Shown piece after piece: positions 54,214-62,709 of a stretch of DNA of 64,000 bases. Made by a program: the position numbers and the translations under genes. Origin of the DNA: DATATB01 sp036268995 (GTDB lineage Bacteria > Planctomycetota > Planctomycetia > Pirellulales > PNKZ01); assembly GCA_036268995.1 (NCBI GenBank), contig DATATB010000011.1, positions 26,203 to 90,202 of the forward strand, in the 5' to 3' direction. Position 1 is the first letter of the stretch; every line of letters starts with the position of its first letter. Below the pieces are notes generated by a model, which searched no databases, was not told the DNA's origin, and worked only from the letters and a program-made list of their open reading frames with translations.

Positions 54214-54864
54214 TCAGAGCGAGACTTCCAGCTCGAGAAATCGCCCCGGTTGGCGGGCGTATTCGGCCGCGATCACCTGCAGGGTCTGAAACCGGGTCTG
54301 GTGGCGCTCGTGCTCGAGCAGGGGCATTTCCTGCGGCAGGTTGAGCAGCGTCGACTGCTTGATCATCATCGCCCGCACCTTGCGCGTGCGCATGGCCCCG
54401 GCGCATTCGTAGGTCAGCGCCAGCACGTAGCGCTGCGTATGGGTGGGCAGCCCCATGTCGCGCCGCACGTGACCTTCAGCAAGCTTTTCGCTGACCTCGT
54501 TGAGGACGGCATTCAGCAAAAACCAGTTGTCGTCCTGGTCGAGCGTCAGCAGCGGGTTGGCTTCGGTCGTGCGGCGGGCGGCGTGCTGGATTTTGTCGAT
54601 CGCGATGCGGTTCAGAAAAATCTCTTCGTGGCTGCCTTCCAAGATCGTGCGAATCTGCAGCTTGCCGTCGGCGATGATATTCAGGCTGACGTTCAAGCGG
54701 TCGATGAATTCTTTGCGCTGCCACTGCCTCGCGGCCCGCCGCCTGGCCCACCAGGCGCCGAACCACAACCCCAGCAGCGTCAAGGCGATCTGCGACCAGT
54801 GCCGCTCGACGAGATTGCGGCCGTGCACCAGCAGATCGTCGATCGTCATGCCCAGCATCAGCAC
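54214..54864 (-). CDS. Membrane-anchored hypothetical protein downstream of aroH
   Basis: 216 residues, not recognised. One N-terminal transmembrane helix (IALTLLGLWFGAWWARRRAA), then a cytoplasmic helical domain (EFIDRLNVSLNIIADGKLQI; DDNWFLLNAVLNEVSEKLAE; HERHQTRFQTLQVIAAEYAR). The start is uncertain: GTG 54864 has GAGGG directly upstream, ATG 54858 and ATG 54849 are close alternatives. It starts 7 bases after the chorismate mutase stop, so both are probably on one transcript, though no metabolic link is evident. Confidence 0.75.
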   Translation of the reverse strand: MLMLGMTIDDLLVHGRNLVERHWSQIALTLLGLWFGAWWARRRAARQWQRKEFIDRLNVSLNIIADGKLQIRTILEGSHEEIFLNRIAIDKIQHAARRTTEANPLLTLDQDDNWFLLNAVLNEVSEKLAEGHVRRDMGLPTHTQRYVLALTYECAGAMRTRKVRAMMIKQSTLLNLPQEMPLLEHERHQTRFQTLQVIAAEYARQPGRFLELEVSL

Positions 54865-54871
54865 TCAGCCC

Positions 54872-55339
54872 TCATTGCCGCCGACGGGCCGCTTCGCACT
54901 TTTGCTGATTGGCCAGCTCCTGCTCGATCCAGGCTTCCAGCTCGTCCCAATTCACCGGCGGCAGACGCGAAATATCGGGCCGTAGCCGGGCGGCGCCCTT
55001 GATGTACACGTGAACCAGCTCGCTGGCCGGCTTAGACGTGTTCCAGTGCAGCAAAATGCGAATGCACCGCTCGAGCGAGCCCGGCACGTCCAGCTCGTGC
55101 GTACACATCAGCGCAATGTCGAGCCATCCCAACTGCCGGGCCGCCAGCGCGGGAAACTCCGCGTTCAGATCCACCGTCGTGGAAAACAGCGCGCTGCCGA
55201 CGTCGTCTTGTTCGATGCCATTCTGCCGGACCATCAAGGCCAGAAGCTGCCGCGTGGCCTTGAGAATGTCGTCGCGGGTGTTCGAGTCGGCCGTGGTGGC
55301 CCCTCGCACGCCGCGGCAAACCATGCGTTGTTCACTCAT
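54872..55339 (-). CDS. aroH: Chorismate mutase, AroH class
   Basis: 155 residues. Converts chorismate to prephenate for Phe/Tyr synthesis. All key residues of the B. subtilis-type trimeric enzyme are visible: Arg12 in CRGVRGATT, Glu82 in [10 protein letters not shown], Arg94 in CIRILLHWN and Tyr112 in [12 protein letters not shown]. The [16 protein letters not shown] segment is typical. ATG 55339 is preferred; ATG 55324 also possible, while the frame opens at 55363. Upstream (minus strand) lies an interspersed palindrome; downstream a membrane protein gene follows. Confidence 0.93.
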   Translation of the reverse strand: MSEQRMVCRGVRGATTADSNTRDDILKATRQLLALMVRQNGIEQDDVGSALFSTTVDLNAEFPALAARQLGWLDIALMCTHELDVPGSLERCIRILLHWNTSKPASELVHVYIKGAARLRPDISRLPPVNWDELEAWIEQELANQQKCEAARRRQ

Positions 55340-55370
55340 AACTCTTCGCCCCGCCAGCGGCAAAAGAACT

Positions 55371-55477
55371 AACCACGGATGTCACGGATACCACGGATGA
55401 AACGACGAACAGCGATTTCTTCTCCCATCCATGTTATCAGTGTAATCCGTGGTCTAATCCGCTTCGTATCCGTGGTT
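55371..55477. repeat. Interspersed palindrome (CCACGGAT family), copy 2
   Basis: AACCACGGAT (55371-55380) pairs with ATCCGTGGTT (55468-55477). An inner arm ATCCATGTTATCAGTGTAAT and GTGGTC (55427-55454) also pairs with the left arm, so two alternative foldings exist. A T-run follows at 55478. Confidence 0.75.
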
Positions 55478-55509
55478 CTTTTTTTCTCTCTGCTGCGTAA
55501 TGTCAGGCG

Positions 55510-56733
55510 CTACTGCGTCCGGTTCCAATAGATGCGCACGTTGTGCGTCTGCCGGCCGACGGCCACGATATCCGTCTGGCCGTCGCCGTCCAAGTCGCTG
55601 GCAGACAGATCCTCGATGCTCACGCCGCCCGGGTCGAATAGCTGCCGCCGCCATTGGCTTGGGCCGTCGCCTTGCGGATCGTAAATCCGCAGCCCGCTGA
55701 GCCACTGGCTGTCCTTGTTATCCCGCACGCCGATGATCAACTCCTGGTCGGCATCCTGGTCCAGGTTGGCGCACCACACGGCATGCCCCCATTTCAGTTC
55801 CTCATCGAGCACGTGCCGCGTCCACAAGCCCTTGGCGTCGGCCGCCGGTGGCGTGTAAACCACGACTTGGAATCCATGCCAAGGCTCGATCGTAGCGATG
55901 TAATCGCGACCGCCGGCCAATTGCCCGCGTTTGACTTCGCTGGCGCCGCGATTGGGGCTCGAAGTCTGGTTGCCCTGGCCGATGCGGCGCAGATGCCAAT
56001 TGCCCAAACTGTTGTGCTCGAGCAGGTTCACCCCCTCGAAGCTTGTGATGAGCAGGTCCACATGGCCGTCGCCAGTCAAATCCGTGGGCCAGAAGTTGTG
56101 CGTCACGTGCAGGTCTTCGTTCAGCACCTCACTGGTCCAGCGATCGGCCAGCGGGTTGGCGGGAATATGATAGGCCAGCACACGCACGCCGTGATCGGCA
56201 TAAGCCGGTGGCTTGGTGTCGCGGCCAAAGAGCGGCAACACGACCAGTTCCGGCCGGCCATCGCCGTCGAGATCGGCCCAGCGCATGCGGTGTACCGTGG
56301 GCTCTTCGCCGATCAAGCGCACCTGCCAGTGCTCGTCGGCCGATGGCCCGCGCTTGAGCCATTGGATCGTGCCGCCGCCATGCGTGTCCGAAGGTTTCCA
56401 GCCGGCCCCCAGCGCAAAATCGAGTTGGCCGTCGCCGTCGATGTCGTGCGGCGCGATGCACACGTTGTCCAGCCGCGTCTGATCTTCGATGATCGTATGC
56501 CGCTGCCAGCCGGGATTTTCGTACCAGATCACGCGATTGGTATCGACCACGACAATATCGGTGCGTCGGTCGGCATTCACATCGACCAGGCTCACGGCAT
56601 AGCCGATCTTCAAGCCGTGATCGAGTTCCTGGACTTTGAAGTCGAGCTTATCGGCCGCCCGGGCCAAGGGCGCGGCCCATAGCATCGCGATGGCGGCCAG
56701 CAACCGCAGGGGCAGCAAGTACGAGTCACGCAT
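55510..56733 (-). CDS. Secreted FG-GAP/VCBS-repeat beta-propeller protein
   Basis: 407 residues. Signal peptide YLLPLRLLAAIAMLWAAPLA then ARAADK cleavage. Repeated calcium-binding-type motifs: DVNADRRTDIVVVDT, DIDGDGQLDFALGAG, DLDGDGRPELVVLP, DLTGDGHVDLLITSF, NLDQDADQELIIGV and DLDGDGQTDIVAVG, i.e. about seven blades. Such planctomycete proteins are periplasmic or surface proteins of unknown function, possibly binding sugars or other proteins. It starts 64 bases after the end of the PQQ-like gene on the same strand, so they may be co-transcribed. Confidence 0.9.
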   Translation of the reverse strand: MRDSYLLPLRLLAAIAMLWAAPLARAADKLDFKVQELDHGLKIGYAVSLVDVNADRRTDIVVVDTNRVIWYENPGWQRHTIIEDQTRLDNVCIAPHDIDGDGQLDFALGAGWKPSDTHGGGTIQWLKRGPSADEHWQVRLIGEEPTVHRMRWADLDGDGRPELVVLPLFGRDTKPPAYADHGVRVLAYHIPANPLADRWTSEVLNEDLHVTHNFWPTDLTGDGHVDLLITSFEGVNLLEHNSLGNWHLRRIGQGNQTSSPNRGASEVKRGQLAGGRDYIATIEPWHGFQVVVYTPPAADAKGLWTRHVLDEELKWGHAVWCANLDQDADQELIIGVRDNKDSQWLSGLRIYDPQGDGPSQWRRQLFDPGGVSIEDLSASDLDGDGQTDIVAVGRQTHNVRIYWNRTQ

Positions 56734-56796
56734 TTTGGGTTTTGCTCACAAAGAAAAGCAGTCGCATCGGCCGGGCACCGCCCAAGCTCCAAGATC

Positions 56797-58107
56797 CTAA
56801 CGTGCCGCACTGGCGCCGGAAGGCGAAACCGGCCGGCCGATGGCATACAACGCGTCGTACGTACGCAGATAAATTCGCCCCCCGGAAATCGCGGGCGACG
56901 AACTGATCGATTCGCCCAAATCGTTGCTAGCCAGCACCTCGAACTTCCGCCCGGCTTTGACCACCGTCACGACTCCGTCGCGGGCCGTGCAATACACCTT
57001 GCCGTCGCCATAGACGGGCGAAGCTCGATGACGCTGAGCGTGCGTGCGCTCCTGGTAGATTTCCTCGCCGGTCTTGGCGTCCAGGCAGATCAGCACGCCA
57101 TTTTCGCGGCACAAGTACACCAGGCCGCCGAACACCAGCGGCGACGGGACGTCGGGCGTGTTCTGCGGCCGGGTCCATAGATGGCCCAACGGCTTCTCGG
57201 TGATATCGCCGCGCGCCGTGGGGCTGATGGCCAGTACGGGCCCGTTCTTGGCCGAAGGCACCACGATCAAACCCGGCACGGCCACCGGCGAGGCCACGAA
57301 CCGCAGCGTGGGATTGTACCGCCCCTTGGGGTTCATGCCGCCGCAGCGCCAGATCTCCTTACCGTCGGTCAGCCGATGGGCCACGACAAAGTCGCAGCCG
57401 TGAGTGATGAGAAACTCGTGCTTGCCCGAGCGATACAAAATCGGTGAGGCGTACGAATGCTCGCACTCGGCCCTGGCGTCGCTGGGGCGATTCTGCTTCC
57501 AGATTTCCTTGCCCGACGCCTTGTCCAAGGCCAGGACCAGCGCCGCGCTGCTGTGCAACAACTGCATGTACAGACGGTCGCCGTCGAGGATTGGCGAACT
57601 GGTCATGCCGAATTGAATGTCGAATTTTCCGTAGCGGTCTTGCAGATTCTCTTTCCAGACCTGTTTGCCGTCGAAGTCGTAGCAGGCCAGCACGCCGTCG
57701 CCCATGAAGGTCCAAACGTGCCGGCCATCGGTCACCGGCGAAGGTGAAGCCGAGTTGCCCTCGTCGCCGCGCACCGGCCGGTCTCCACTGCTGACCTTCT
57801 GTTCCCACAGCACTTTGCCGTCGGTATTGAGACACATCAGCACCAGGTCCAGGTCCTTGGCGCTGGTCACAAAGATGCGGTCCTGCCAGATCACGGGCGA
57901 CGCGCCGGCCGGGCCGGGCAGCGGCGTCCGCCAGGCGATGTTTTCGGTCCGGCTCCAGGAAGTCGGCAGACCGGTTTCGAGGCTCGTGCCGTCGTTGCGT
58001 GGTCCGCGCCACTGGGGCCAGTTCTCGGCTCCCAGTGCCCAGCCCGCCCAGCCGGCGGCCAGGCAGCCCAACAGTCCGCCGAAAACGAGCTTTTTCAAAG
58101 TATCCAT
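56797..58107 (-). CDS. Secreted PQQ-like (PQQ_2) beta-propeller protein
   Basis: 436 residues from ATG 58107 (MDTLKKLVFGGLLGCLAAGW, a signal peptide). ENWPQWRGPRNDGTSLETGL is the classic opening of planctomycete PQQ-binding-like repeat proteins. Blades contain the PQQ_2 signature (LMCLNTDGKVLWEQK; CYDFDGKQVWKENL; ALDKASGKEIWKQN; CLDAKTGEEIYQER). These lack catalytic residues of alcohol dehydrogenases and are thought to be structural or binding propellers. The frame runs open to 58443 but upstream residues are not signal-like. Divergent from the DUF1559 gene by 226 bases. Confidence 0.9.
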   Translation of the reverse strand: MDTLKKLVFGGLLGCLAAGWAGWALGAENWPQWRGPRNDGTSLETGLPTSWSRTENIAWRTPLPGPAGASPVIWQDRIFVTSAKDLDLVLMCLNTDGKVLWEQKVSSGDRPVRGDEGNSASPSPVTDGRHVWTFMGDGVLACYDFDGKQVWKENLQDRYGKFDIQFGMTSSPILDGDRLYMQLLHSSAALVLALDKASGKEIWKQNRPSDARAECEHSYASPILYRSGKHEFLITHGCDFVVAHRLTDGKEIWRCGGMNPKGRYNPTLRFVASPVAVPGLIVVPSAKNGPVLAISPTARGDITEKPLGHLWTRPQNTPDVPSPLVFGGLVYLCRENGVLICLDAKTGEEIYQERTHAQRHRASPVYGDGKVYCTARDGVVTVVKAGRKFEVLASNDLGESISSSPAISGGRIYLRTYDALYAIGRPVSPSGASAAR

Positions 58108-58333
58108 CGAATTCGAAATCCAGGGGGAAGTTTGCCCAGTGACCTTACTTTGGCCGACGCCCCACACCAGGTCAAGGAAGCATCCGCATTGTAATGTTTT
58201 CGGACTCCGCGGACCGCAGTCCGTGGGCTTGTGCCGCGCCGAAACCGAGCGGCTATTGCAATCGGCAACCGGCGGCGCAGAATGGTGGCCAATGACGTGC
58301 TTCGGCTTTCGCACCCGGGAGGAGAGTTTCGCA

Positions 58334-59488
58334 ATGGCTGGCAAACGAGGCACGGGCAGTTCGCGGCGCGGCTTTACGATGGTCGAGGCGCTGGTGGGAT
58401 TGGGCGTGGTGCTGGTGCTGGTGCTGATCGCCATTCCCATCATTTACGGCGTCATGCAACGCTTCCGCAGCAAAGCGTGCGAATCCAACCTGCGCAAAAT
58501 CGGCCAGGCCTTCGAGGTCTACCGTTCGACCTACCAGGGCCGATTTCCCATCGGCAGCCAGTACCAGCAGAACCCCGATTCGCCTTACGGCAAGACCTGG
58601 TGGCTCGAGGTGCTGCGCTATTCCGACATGGAGCAACTGCACAAGAACTGGAACAACGGTGCCAGCAGCGGCTACTTCAATGGCAAGACCGGCAACCCGA
58701 ACATCAAGCTGGTCGACGGCCTGCGGCCCGAAATCATGTTCTGCCCCAGCAGCTCGCTGCCGCACGGCAACAATCCCAAAGCGGCCATCTCGCCGGCCAC
58801 GCGAAAGCTCTTGGACCACGAGGCACAGGGCATCCCGGTGCCCATGTATGTGGCCATCAGCGGCTCGGCTCCCGACATGCAGGGCGCGACTCTGCAAACC
58901 GCATTCAGTGGCCCGCACGGCCGCAATACCAAGGACGGCAAATACGGCATCCTGTCCGGCTCCGGCGTGTTTCCCCCCAATCAACAAATCTCCGACGCCC
59001 TGATTCGCGACGGCGCGAGCAACACGATCGCGGTGGCCGAACAATCGGGTTCCTGGGAGGACGATCACTACGATCCGCCGGTGCCGTTCGATTTCCGCAG
59101 CGGCTGGCCCGACGGCGCCTTCACCGGCTCGGGCGGCAACTACCAGACGCTTAGCCCCACCGGCGAAGGCATCAACGGCTCGGGCGACCAGCGCGCGCTG
59201 AATTGCACGTCGGTCCGCTATGGGATCAACAAGCTCGGGCATCAGAAGGGCATGCTCGCCTTGCCGGCCGGCCCCGTGCCGAAGGCCAAGGAAGGCGAGC
59301 CCCCGTTCCCGCCGGCCCCCAACGTGCTCGGTCCCGGGCACAATCAGGGCATTTTTTCCGCCCACGGCGGCGGTGCTTATGTGCTGTATGCCGACGGTTC
59401 GGTCCATTGGCTCAGCGACGACACCTCCCTGCCCATACTCCAAGCCCTCTGCACCCGCGACGACAGCATTCAGGCCCAAGCCCCGTAG
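58334..59488 (+). CDS. DUF1559 protein with type-II pseudopilin N-terminus
   Basis: 384 residues from ATG 58334, with GGAGG about ten bases upstream; the much longer open frame reaching back to 57704 is shadow. Prepilin-type signal: RRGFTMVEALVGLGVVLVLV with Gly before Phe and Glu at +5. ACESNLRKIGQAFEVYRSTY and QISDALIRDGASNTIAVAEQ and the closing HGGGAYVLYADGSVHWLS are DUF1559 landmarks. DUF1559 proteins form large families in planctomycetes and are probably exported through a type II-like or pilus machinery to make surface fibres or crateriform structures. The central insertion (GKTGNPNIKLVDGLRPEIMF) is ordinary. Confidence 0.93.
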   Translation: MAGKRGTGSSRRGFTMVEALVGLGVVLVLVLIAIPIIYGVMQRFRSKACESNLRKIGQAFEVYRSTYQGRFPIGSQYQQNPDSPYGKTWWLEVLRYSDMEQLHKNWNNGASSGYFNGKTGNPNIKLVDGLRPEIMFCPSSSLPHGNNPKAAISPATRKLLDHEAQGIPVPMYVAISGSAPDMQGATLQTAFSGPHGRNTKDGKYGILSGSGVFPPNQQISDALIRDGASNTIAVAEQSGSWEDDHYDPPVPFDFRSGWPDGAFTGSGGNYQTLSPTGEGINGSGDQRALNCTSVRYGINKLGHQKGMLALPAGPVPKAKEGEPPFPPAPNVLGPGHNQGIFSAHGGGAYVLYADGSVHWLSDDTSLPILQALCTRDDSIQAQAP

Positions 59489-59493
59489 TGGAC

Positions 59494-59539
59494 GTGGCGT
59501 AGCGGAAGGCGTGAGCGTGGCGTAGCGGAAGGCGTGAGC
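59494..59539 (+). repeat. 23-bp tandem duplication
   Basis: The unit GTGGCGTAGCGGAAGGCGTG + AGC occurs at 59494-59516 and again at 59517-59539 without mismatch. Confidence 0.85.
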
Positions 59540-59545
59540 CTTCCG
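59526..59545. terminator. Hairpin after DUF1559 gene
   Basis: CGGAAGGC (59526-59533), GTGA loop, GCCTTCCG (59538-59545): perfect 8-bp stem overlapping the second tandem unit, 38 bases after the stop. Confidence 0.55.
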
Positions 59546-59561
59546 GCGGTGCTGCCCCACG

Positions 59562-59645
59562 GAATTTTCACGAGTCGTCATGCCGCTGCGCGGCGCCGCG
59601 GATGACGAAAGCCAGCCACATTTTCGGAGCAATTCCACCACCGGG
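59562..59645 (+). repeat. 84-bp direct repeat, copy 1
   Basis: Identical to 59806-59889 at about 81 of 84 positions (starts GAATTTTCACGAGTCGTCAT). Confidence 0.85.
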
Positions 59646-59805
59646 GCGGCAGTGAGCAGGCGTCCGCCCCCCACCGTAGACATCCCGCTCCGCCGGGATG
59701 AACGGACATCACCACCGACCCGCCCAGCGCTAAGCCGAGTTGCAGGCCGGTGCGCCCGCGGCGGGATGCGTCTCGACGGAGCGAGACGGCTACGGTGGTG
59801 CGGCC

Positions 59806-59889
59806 GAATTTTCACGAGTCGTCATGCCGCTGCGCGGGGCCGCGGATGACGAGAGCCAGCCACATTTTCGGAGCAATTCCGCCACCGGG
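59806..59889 (+). repeat. 84-bp direct repeat, copy 2
   Basis: Second copy, 244 bases downstream of the first; three substitutions seen. Confidence 0.85.
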
Positions 59890-60049
59890 TGCGTGCCCGG
59901 TTGGCCCGGTTGCCACCCCTTCCTTCGCGGCGACGGGCATGGCTCTCCTTGTTCTCCGCCTACTGGGCTGCTGATCCTTTCGCCCGACCGACTTTGTCGG
60001 CCCGCGAATCATTTTGACGATCGACCAACTCGCCTGCTATTCTGCATAC

Positions 60050-60310
60050 ATGAGCACCGGCCACGAACCCCATCAAGCTTTTCATCGTGGCACCGCGCCG
60101 ATCTTTTCGTTGCTCACGCCTGAACAAACGCGACAGCTTGCGGAATTGCAGAGTGATATCTCGCTCGCCGATCGCTTCACCGAATTAGCCGCTAAGGCGA
60201 ACGAGGGCTTGCTCACCGACGCCGAGCGAGCTGAGTACGAAGCCTATATCGAGGCCAATAACCTGCTCGCCGTGCTGCAAGCCGAGGCCCGATTCCGTCT
60301 CGCAACGTAA
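60050..60310 (+). CDS. Small helical hypothetical protein (86 aa)
   Basis: MSTGHEPHQAFHRGTAPIFS, then helices TPEQTRQLAELQSDISLADR and FTELAAKANEGLLTDAERAE + YEAYIEANNLLAVLQAEARF. The pattern LAxKANEGxLTxxERAEYExY is common in small planctomycete proteins, often preceding an HNH endonuclease or toxin-like gene; no such gene follows here. It resembles an antitoxin or DNA-binding partner in size, but that is a guess. ATG 60050 is chosen because the conserved part follows; the frame opens at 60014. Confidence 0.65.
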   Translation: MSTGHEPHQAFHRGTAPIFSLLTPEQTRQLAELQSDISLADRFTELAAKANEGLLTDAERAEYEAYIEANNLLAVLQAEARFRLAT

Positions 60311-60510
60311 AAAACATCACCGGCGTCTGGCAGTTTGGGAACCCCCGGCTCCCTCAAAACCCGCCCAACCGTTCCCGGTGGGACAACGCGGCTCTTTGCC
60401 CGACCCCGGAATGCGTACCCGGGCCATTTACCCGTCAAACTGGTTTCGGGGCCTGCATGCGCCCGGCTACAATGGAGGTTCTTCGCCTCCCAGTTTGAAA
60501 GACCCGCTCC

Positions 60511-62706
60511 ATGCACTCGGGCTGCGGCCGCTCGGCCGTGCTGTTTTCGATCGTCGCTGTCCTGGGGGGACTCCCTGCGCTGGCGGCCAGGGCCGGCGGG
60601 CCGGTGCCGAGCTTCGAGCGTGACGTGCTGCCGGTGTTGTCGGCCTACGGTTGCAACTCGGGCGCCTGTCACGGCAAGTCGCGTGGCCAGAACGGTTTTC
60701 ACCTCTCCTTGCGCGGCTTCGATCCGCCGGCCGACTACGCCGCCATCGTTCAGCAGGCCCGCGGCCGGCGCGTTTCTCCGGCTTCGCCCGCCACGAGCTT
60801 GCTGCTGCGCAAGGCGACCGGCGAGGCGCCGCACGGCGGTGGCCGGCGCTTCGACGAGCACGACGCGGCCTACGAAACGGTCCGCCTTTGGATTGCCGGC
60901 GGCGCGCCGCCGCCCACGGTCGGCGACGTCCGGCTGCTAGACATTACTCTTTCGACCACCGAACATCCGCCAGGCCGCCAGCTTGGCGTGACGGCCCATT
61001 ATTCCGACGGAAGCCGCCGCGACGTGACCCGGCTGTGCAGCTTCCAATCCAGCGATCCGATGGTCGGCCGCGTCTCAGACGCCGGGCTGGTCGAAAGCGG
61101 CTCGATGCCCGGGCAGGCCACCGTGATGGTCCGCTACATGGGTCAGGTTGCCACGTATCCCGTGCTGCGGCCTTACGCTCATCGGCCGAACGACGATTTT
61201 TACCGGCGGTTGCCGCGGCGTAATTTCATCGACGACCTGGTTTGGGACCAGCTTCGCAAGCTCGGTCTGCGGCCGGCCGGACCCACCGACGACGCGACCT
61301 TTCATCGCCGCGCCTGGCTCGATATCGTCGGCCGCTTGCCGCCGGCTGACGAAGTCCGCCGCTACCTGGCTGACCCGGCCGCCGATAAGCGGGAGCAGTT
61401 GATCGACCGCCTGCTTGCCCGGGCGGAATTCGCCGACTTCTGGGCCAACAAGTGGGCCGACTTGCTGCGGCCGAATCCCTATCGCGTCGGCATCAAGCCC
61501 ACGATCGTCTTCGACAACTGGCTGCGGGAGGCGTTTCGCTCGAACTTGCCGTACGATCGCTTTGCCAGCGAGCTGATTACGGCCCGCGGCAGTGCGTGGC
61601 GGCATGGGCCGGCCGTGTTGTGGCGCGATCGCCGCACGCCGGAAGAGTCGGCCGCGCTGGTCGGGCAATTGTTCCTGGGCACGCGGTTGGAATGTGCCCG
61701 CTGCCACGACCATCCCTTCGAGCGTTGGCGGCAAGACGATTTTTACGGCCTGGCGGCGTTCTTTGCCAAGGTCGGCCGCAAGGGAGCCGGGCTGCTGCCG
61801 GCAATCTCCGGTGGCGAGGAGTGCATCTTCACCGCCGACGAAGGCGAACTGCTCGATCCCCGCTCCGGCCGTCCGGCTGTTCCTCGCCCGCTGCCCGGTG
61901 GAAGCCGTGTGGAAGTCAGCAGCGAACCGGGCGCCGATCCGCGCGAGGCGTTGGCCGCCTGGCTCGTGGCCGATGACAATCCCTACTTCGCCCCCGCGGC
62001 GGTCAATCGCATTTGGGCCCAAATGCTGGGGCGCGGGCTAGTCGAACCGGTCGACGATCTGCGGACCACGAATCCGGCGAGCAATCCGGCCCTGCTGGCG
62101 GCGCTGGCCGAGCAATTCCGCCGCGATGGCTACGACGTCAAACGGTTGATCCGCACGATTGCCAACTCGTATGTCTATGGCCTCGCCTCGCTGCCGGGCT
62201 CGGGAGCAGCGGCCGATAGTCTGAATTTTTCGCGGCATCTCCGCCGCCCGTTACGGGCCGAACAACTCTGCGATGCGCTGACCGATCTGACCGGCGTCGC
62301 TCCCAAGCTGGCCGGCATGCCGGCCGATTCGCGGGCCATGTCGATCTGGACGCATCGCGTCGCTTCGCCGCTGCTCGATGCCTTCGGACGGCCCGACGGC
62401 AACCAGGATCCGCCGTTCATCCGCACGCCCGGCCCGACGATGCTCGGCATCTTGCACCTGATGAACTCACCTGAAATCGAAGCCCAGATCGCGCATCCGT
62501 CCGGCTCGGCCGCGGCACTGGCGGCAGGGTCGCTCGCGCCGGCCGAGTTGATCGAAGAGTTGTACTTGCGCATTTACGGCCGCCTACCGCACCGCGACGA
62601 GGCGAAGATTGCCCTGCGCTCGTTCGCCGGCACCAGCCGCCGCCAGGCGATCGAAGACCTGATGTGGTCGCTGGCGAACACGCCGGAATTCTTTTGCGAG
62701 GATTAG
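60511..62706 (+). CDS. DUF1549/DUF1553 protein with cytochrome-like CH motifs (second copy)
   Basis: 731 residues, with signal region SAVLFSIVAVLGGLPALAAR. GCNSGACHGKSRGQNGFHLS (Cys48, Cys53, His54) and LECARCHDHPFERWRQDDFY (Cys395, Cys398, His399) are the two heme-like motifs. A short Ig/Big-like part spans ~145-225. DUF1549 starts NFIDDLVWDQLRKLGLRP; DUF1553 starts EALAAWLVADDNPYFAPAAV and ends SLANTPEFFCED. Shorter than the 22-24 kb homologue, chiefly at the N-terminus. It is followed after three bases by a DUF1501 gene, so the pair is an operon with the reverse order of the first cluster. Confidence 0.92.
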   Translation: MHSGCGRSAVLFSIVAVLGGLPALAARAGGPVPSFERDVLPVLSAYGCNSGACHGKSRGQNGFHLSLRGFDPPADYAAIVQQARGRRVSPASPATSLLLRKATGEAPHGGGRRFDEHDAAYETVRLWIAGGAPPPTVGDVRLLDITLSTTEHPPGRQLGVTAHYSDGSRRDVTRLCSFQSSDPMVGRVSDAGLVESGSMPGQATVMVRYMGQVATYPVLRPYAHRPNDDFYRRLPRRNFIDDLVWDQLRKLGLRPAGPTDDATFHRRAWLDIVGRLPPADEVRRYLADPAADKREQLIDRLLARAEFADFWANKWADLLRPNPYRVGIKPTIVFDNWLREAFRSNLPYDRFASELITARGSAWRHGPAVLWRDRRTPEESAALVGQLFLGTRLECARCHDHPFERWRQDDFYGLAAFFAKVGRKGAGLLPAISGGEECIFTADEGELLDPRSGRPAVPRPLPGGSRVEVSSEPGADPREALAAWLVADDNPYFAPAAVNRIWAQMLGRGLVEPVDDLRTTNPASNPALLAALAEQFRRDGYDVKRLIRTIANSYVYGLASLPGSGAAADSLNFSRHLRRPLRAEQLCDALTDLTGVAPKLAGMPADSRAMSIWTHRVASPLLDAFGRPDGNQDPPFIRTPGPTMLGILHLMNSPEIEAQIAHPSGSAAALAAGSLAPAELIEELYLRIYGRLPHRDEAKIALRSFAGTSRRQAIEDLMWSLANTPEFFCED

Positions 62707-62709
62707 TCG

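Larger units (their letters stand above)
59489..60049. other. 561-bp repeat-rich intergenic region
   Basis: No gene. It contains a 23-bp tandem pair, a hairpin, two 84-bp direct repeats and smaller inverted repeats (CATCCCG with CGGGATG near 59690; GTCTCG with CGAGAC near 59770; CCACCGTAG with CTACGGTGG flanking the centre). Confidence 0.6.

Noticed and set aside
57704..58333. Upstream extension of the DUF1559 frame
   Set aside because: Antisense to the PQQ-like gene; the pseudopilin signal requires the start at 58334.
59494..59889. Possible CRISPR array
   Set aside because: Only two copies of each repeat, lengths 23 and 84 bp, no regular spacers and no cas genes.
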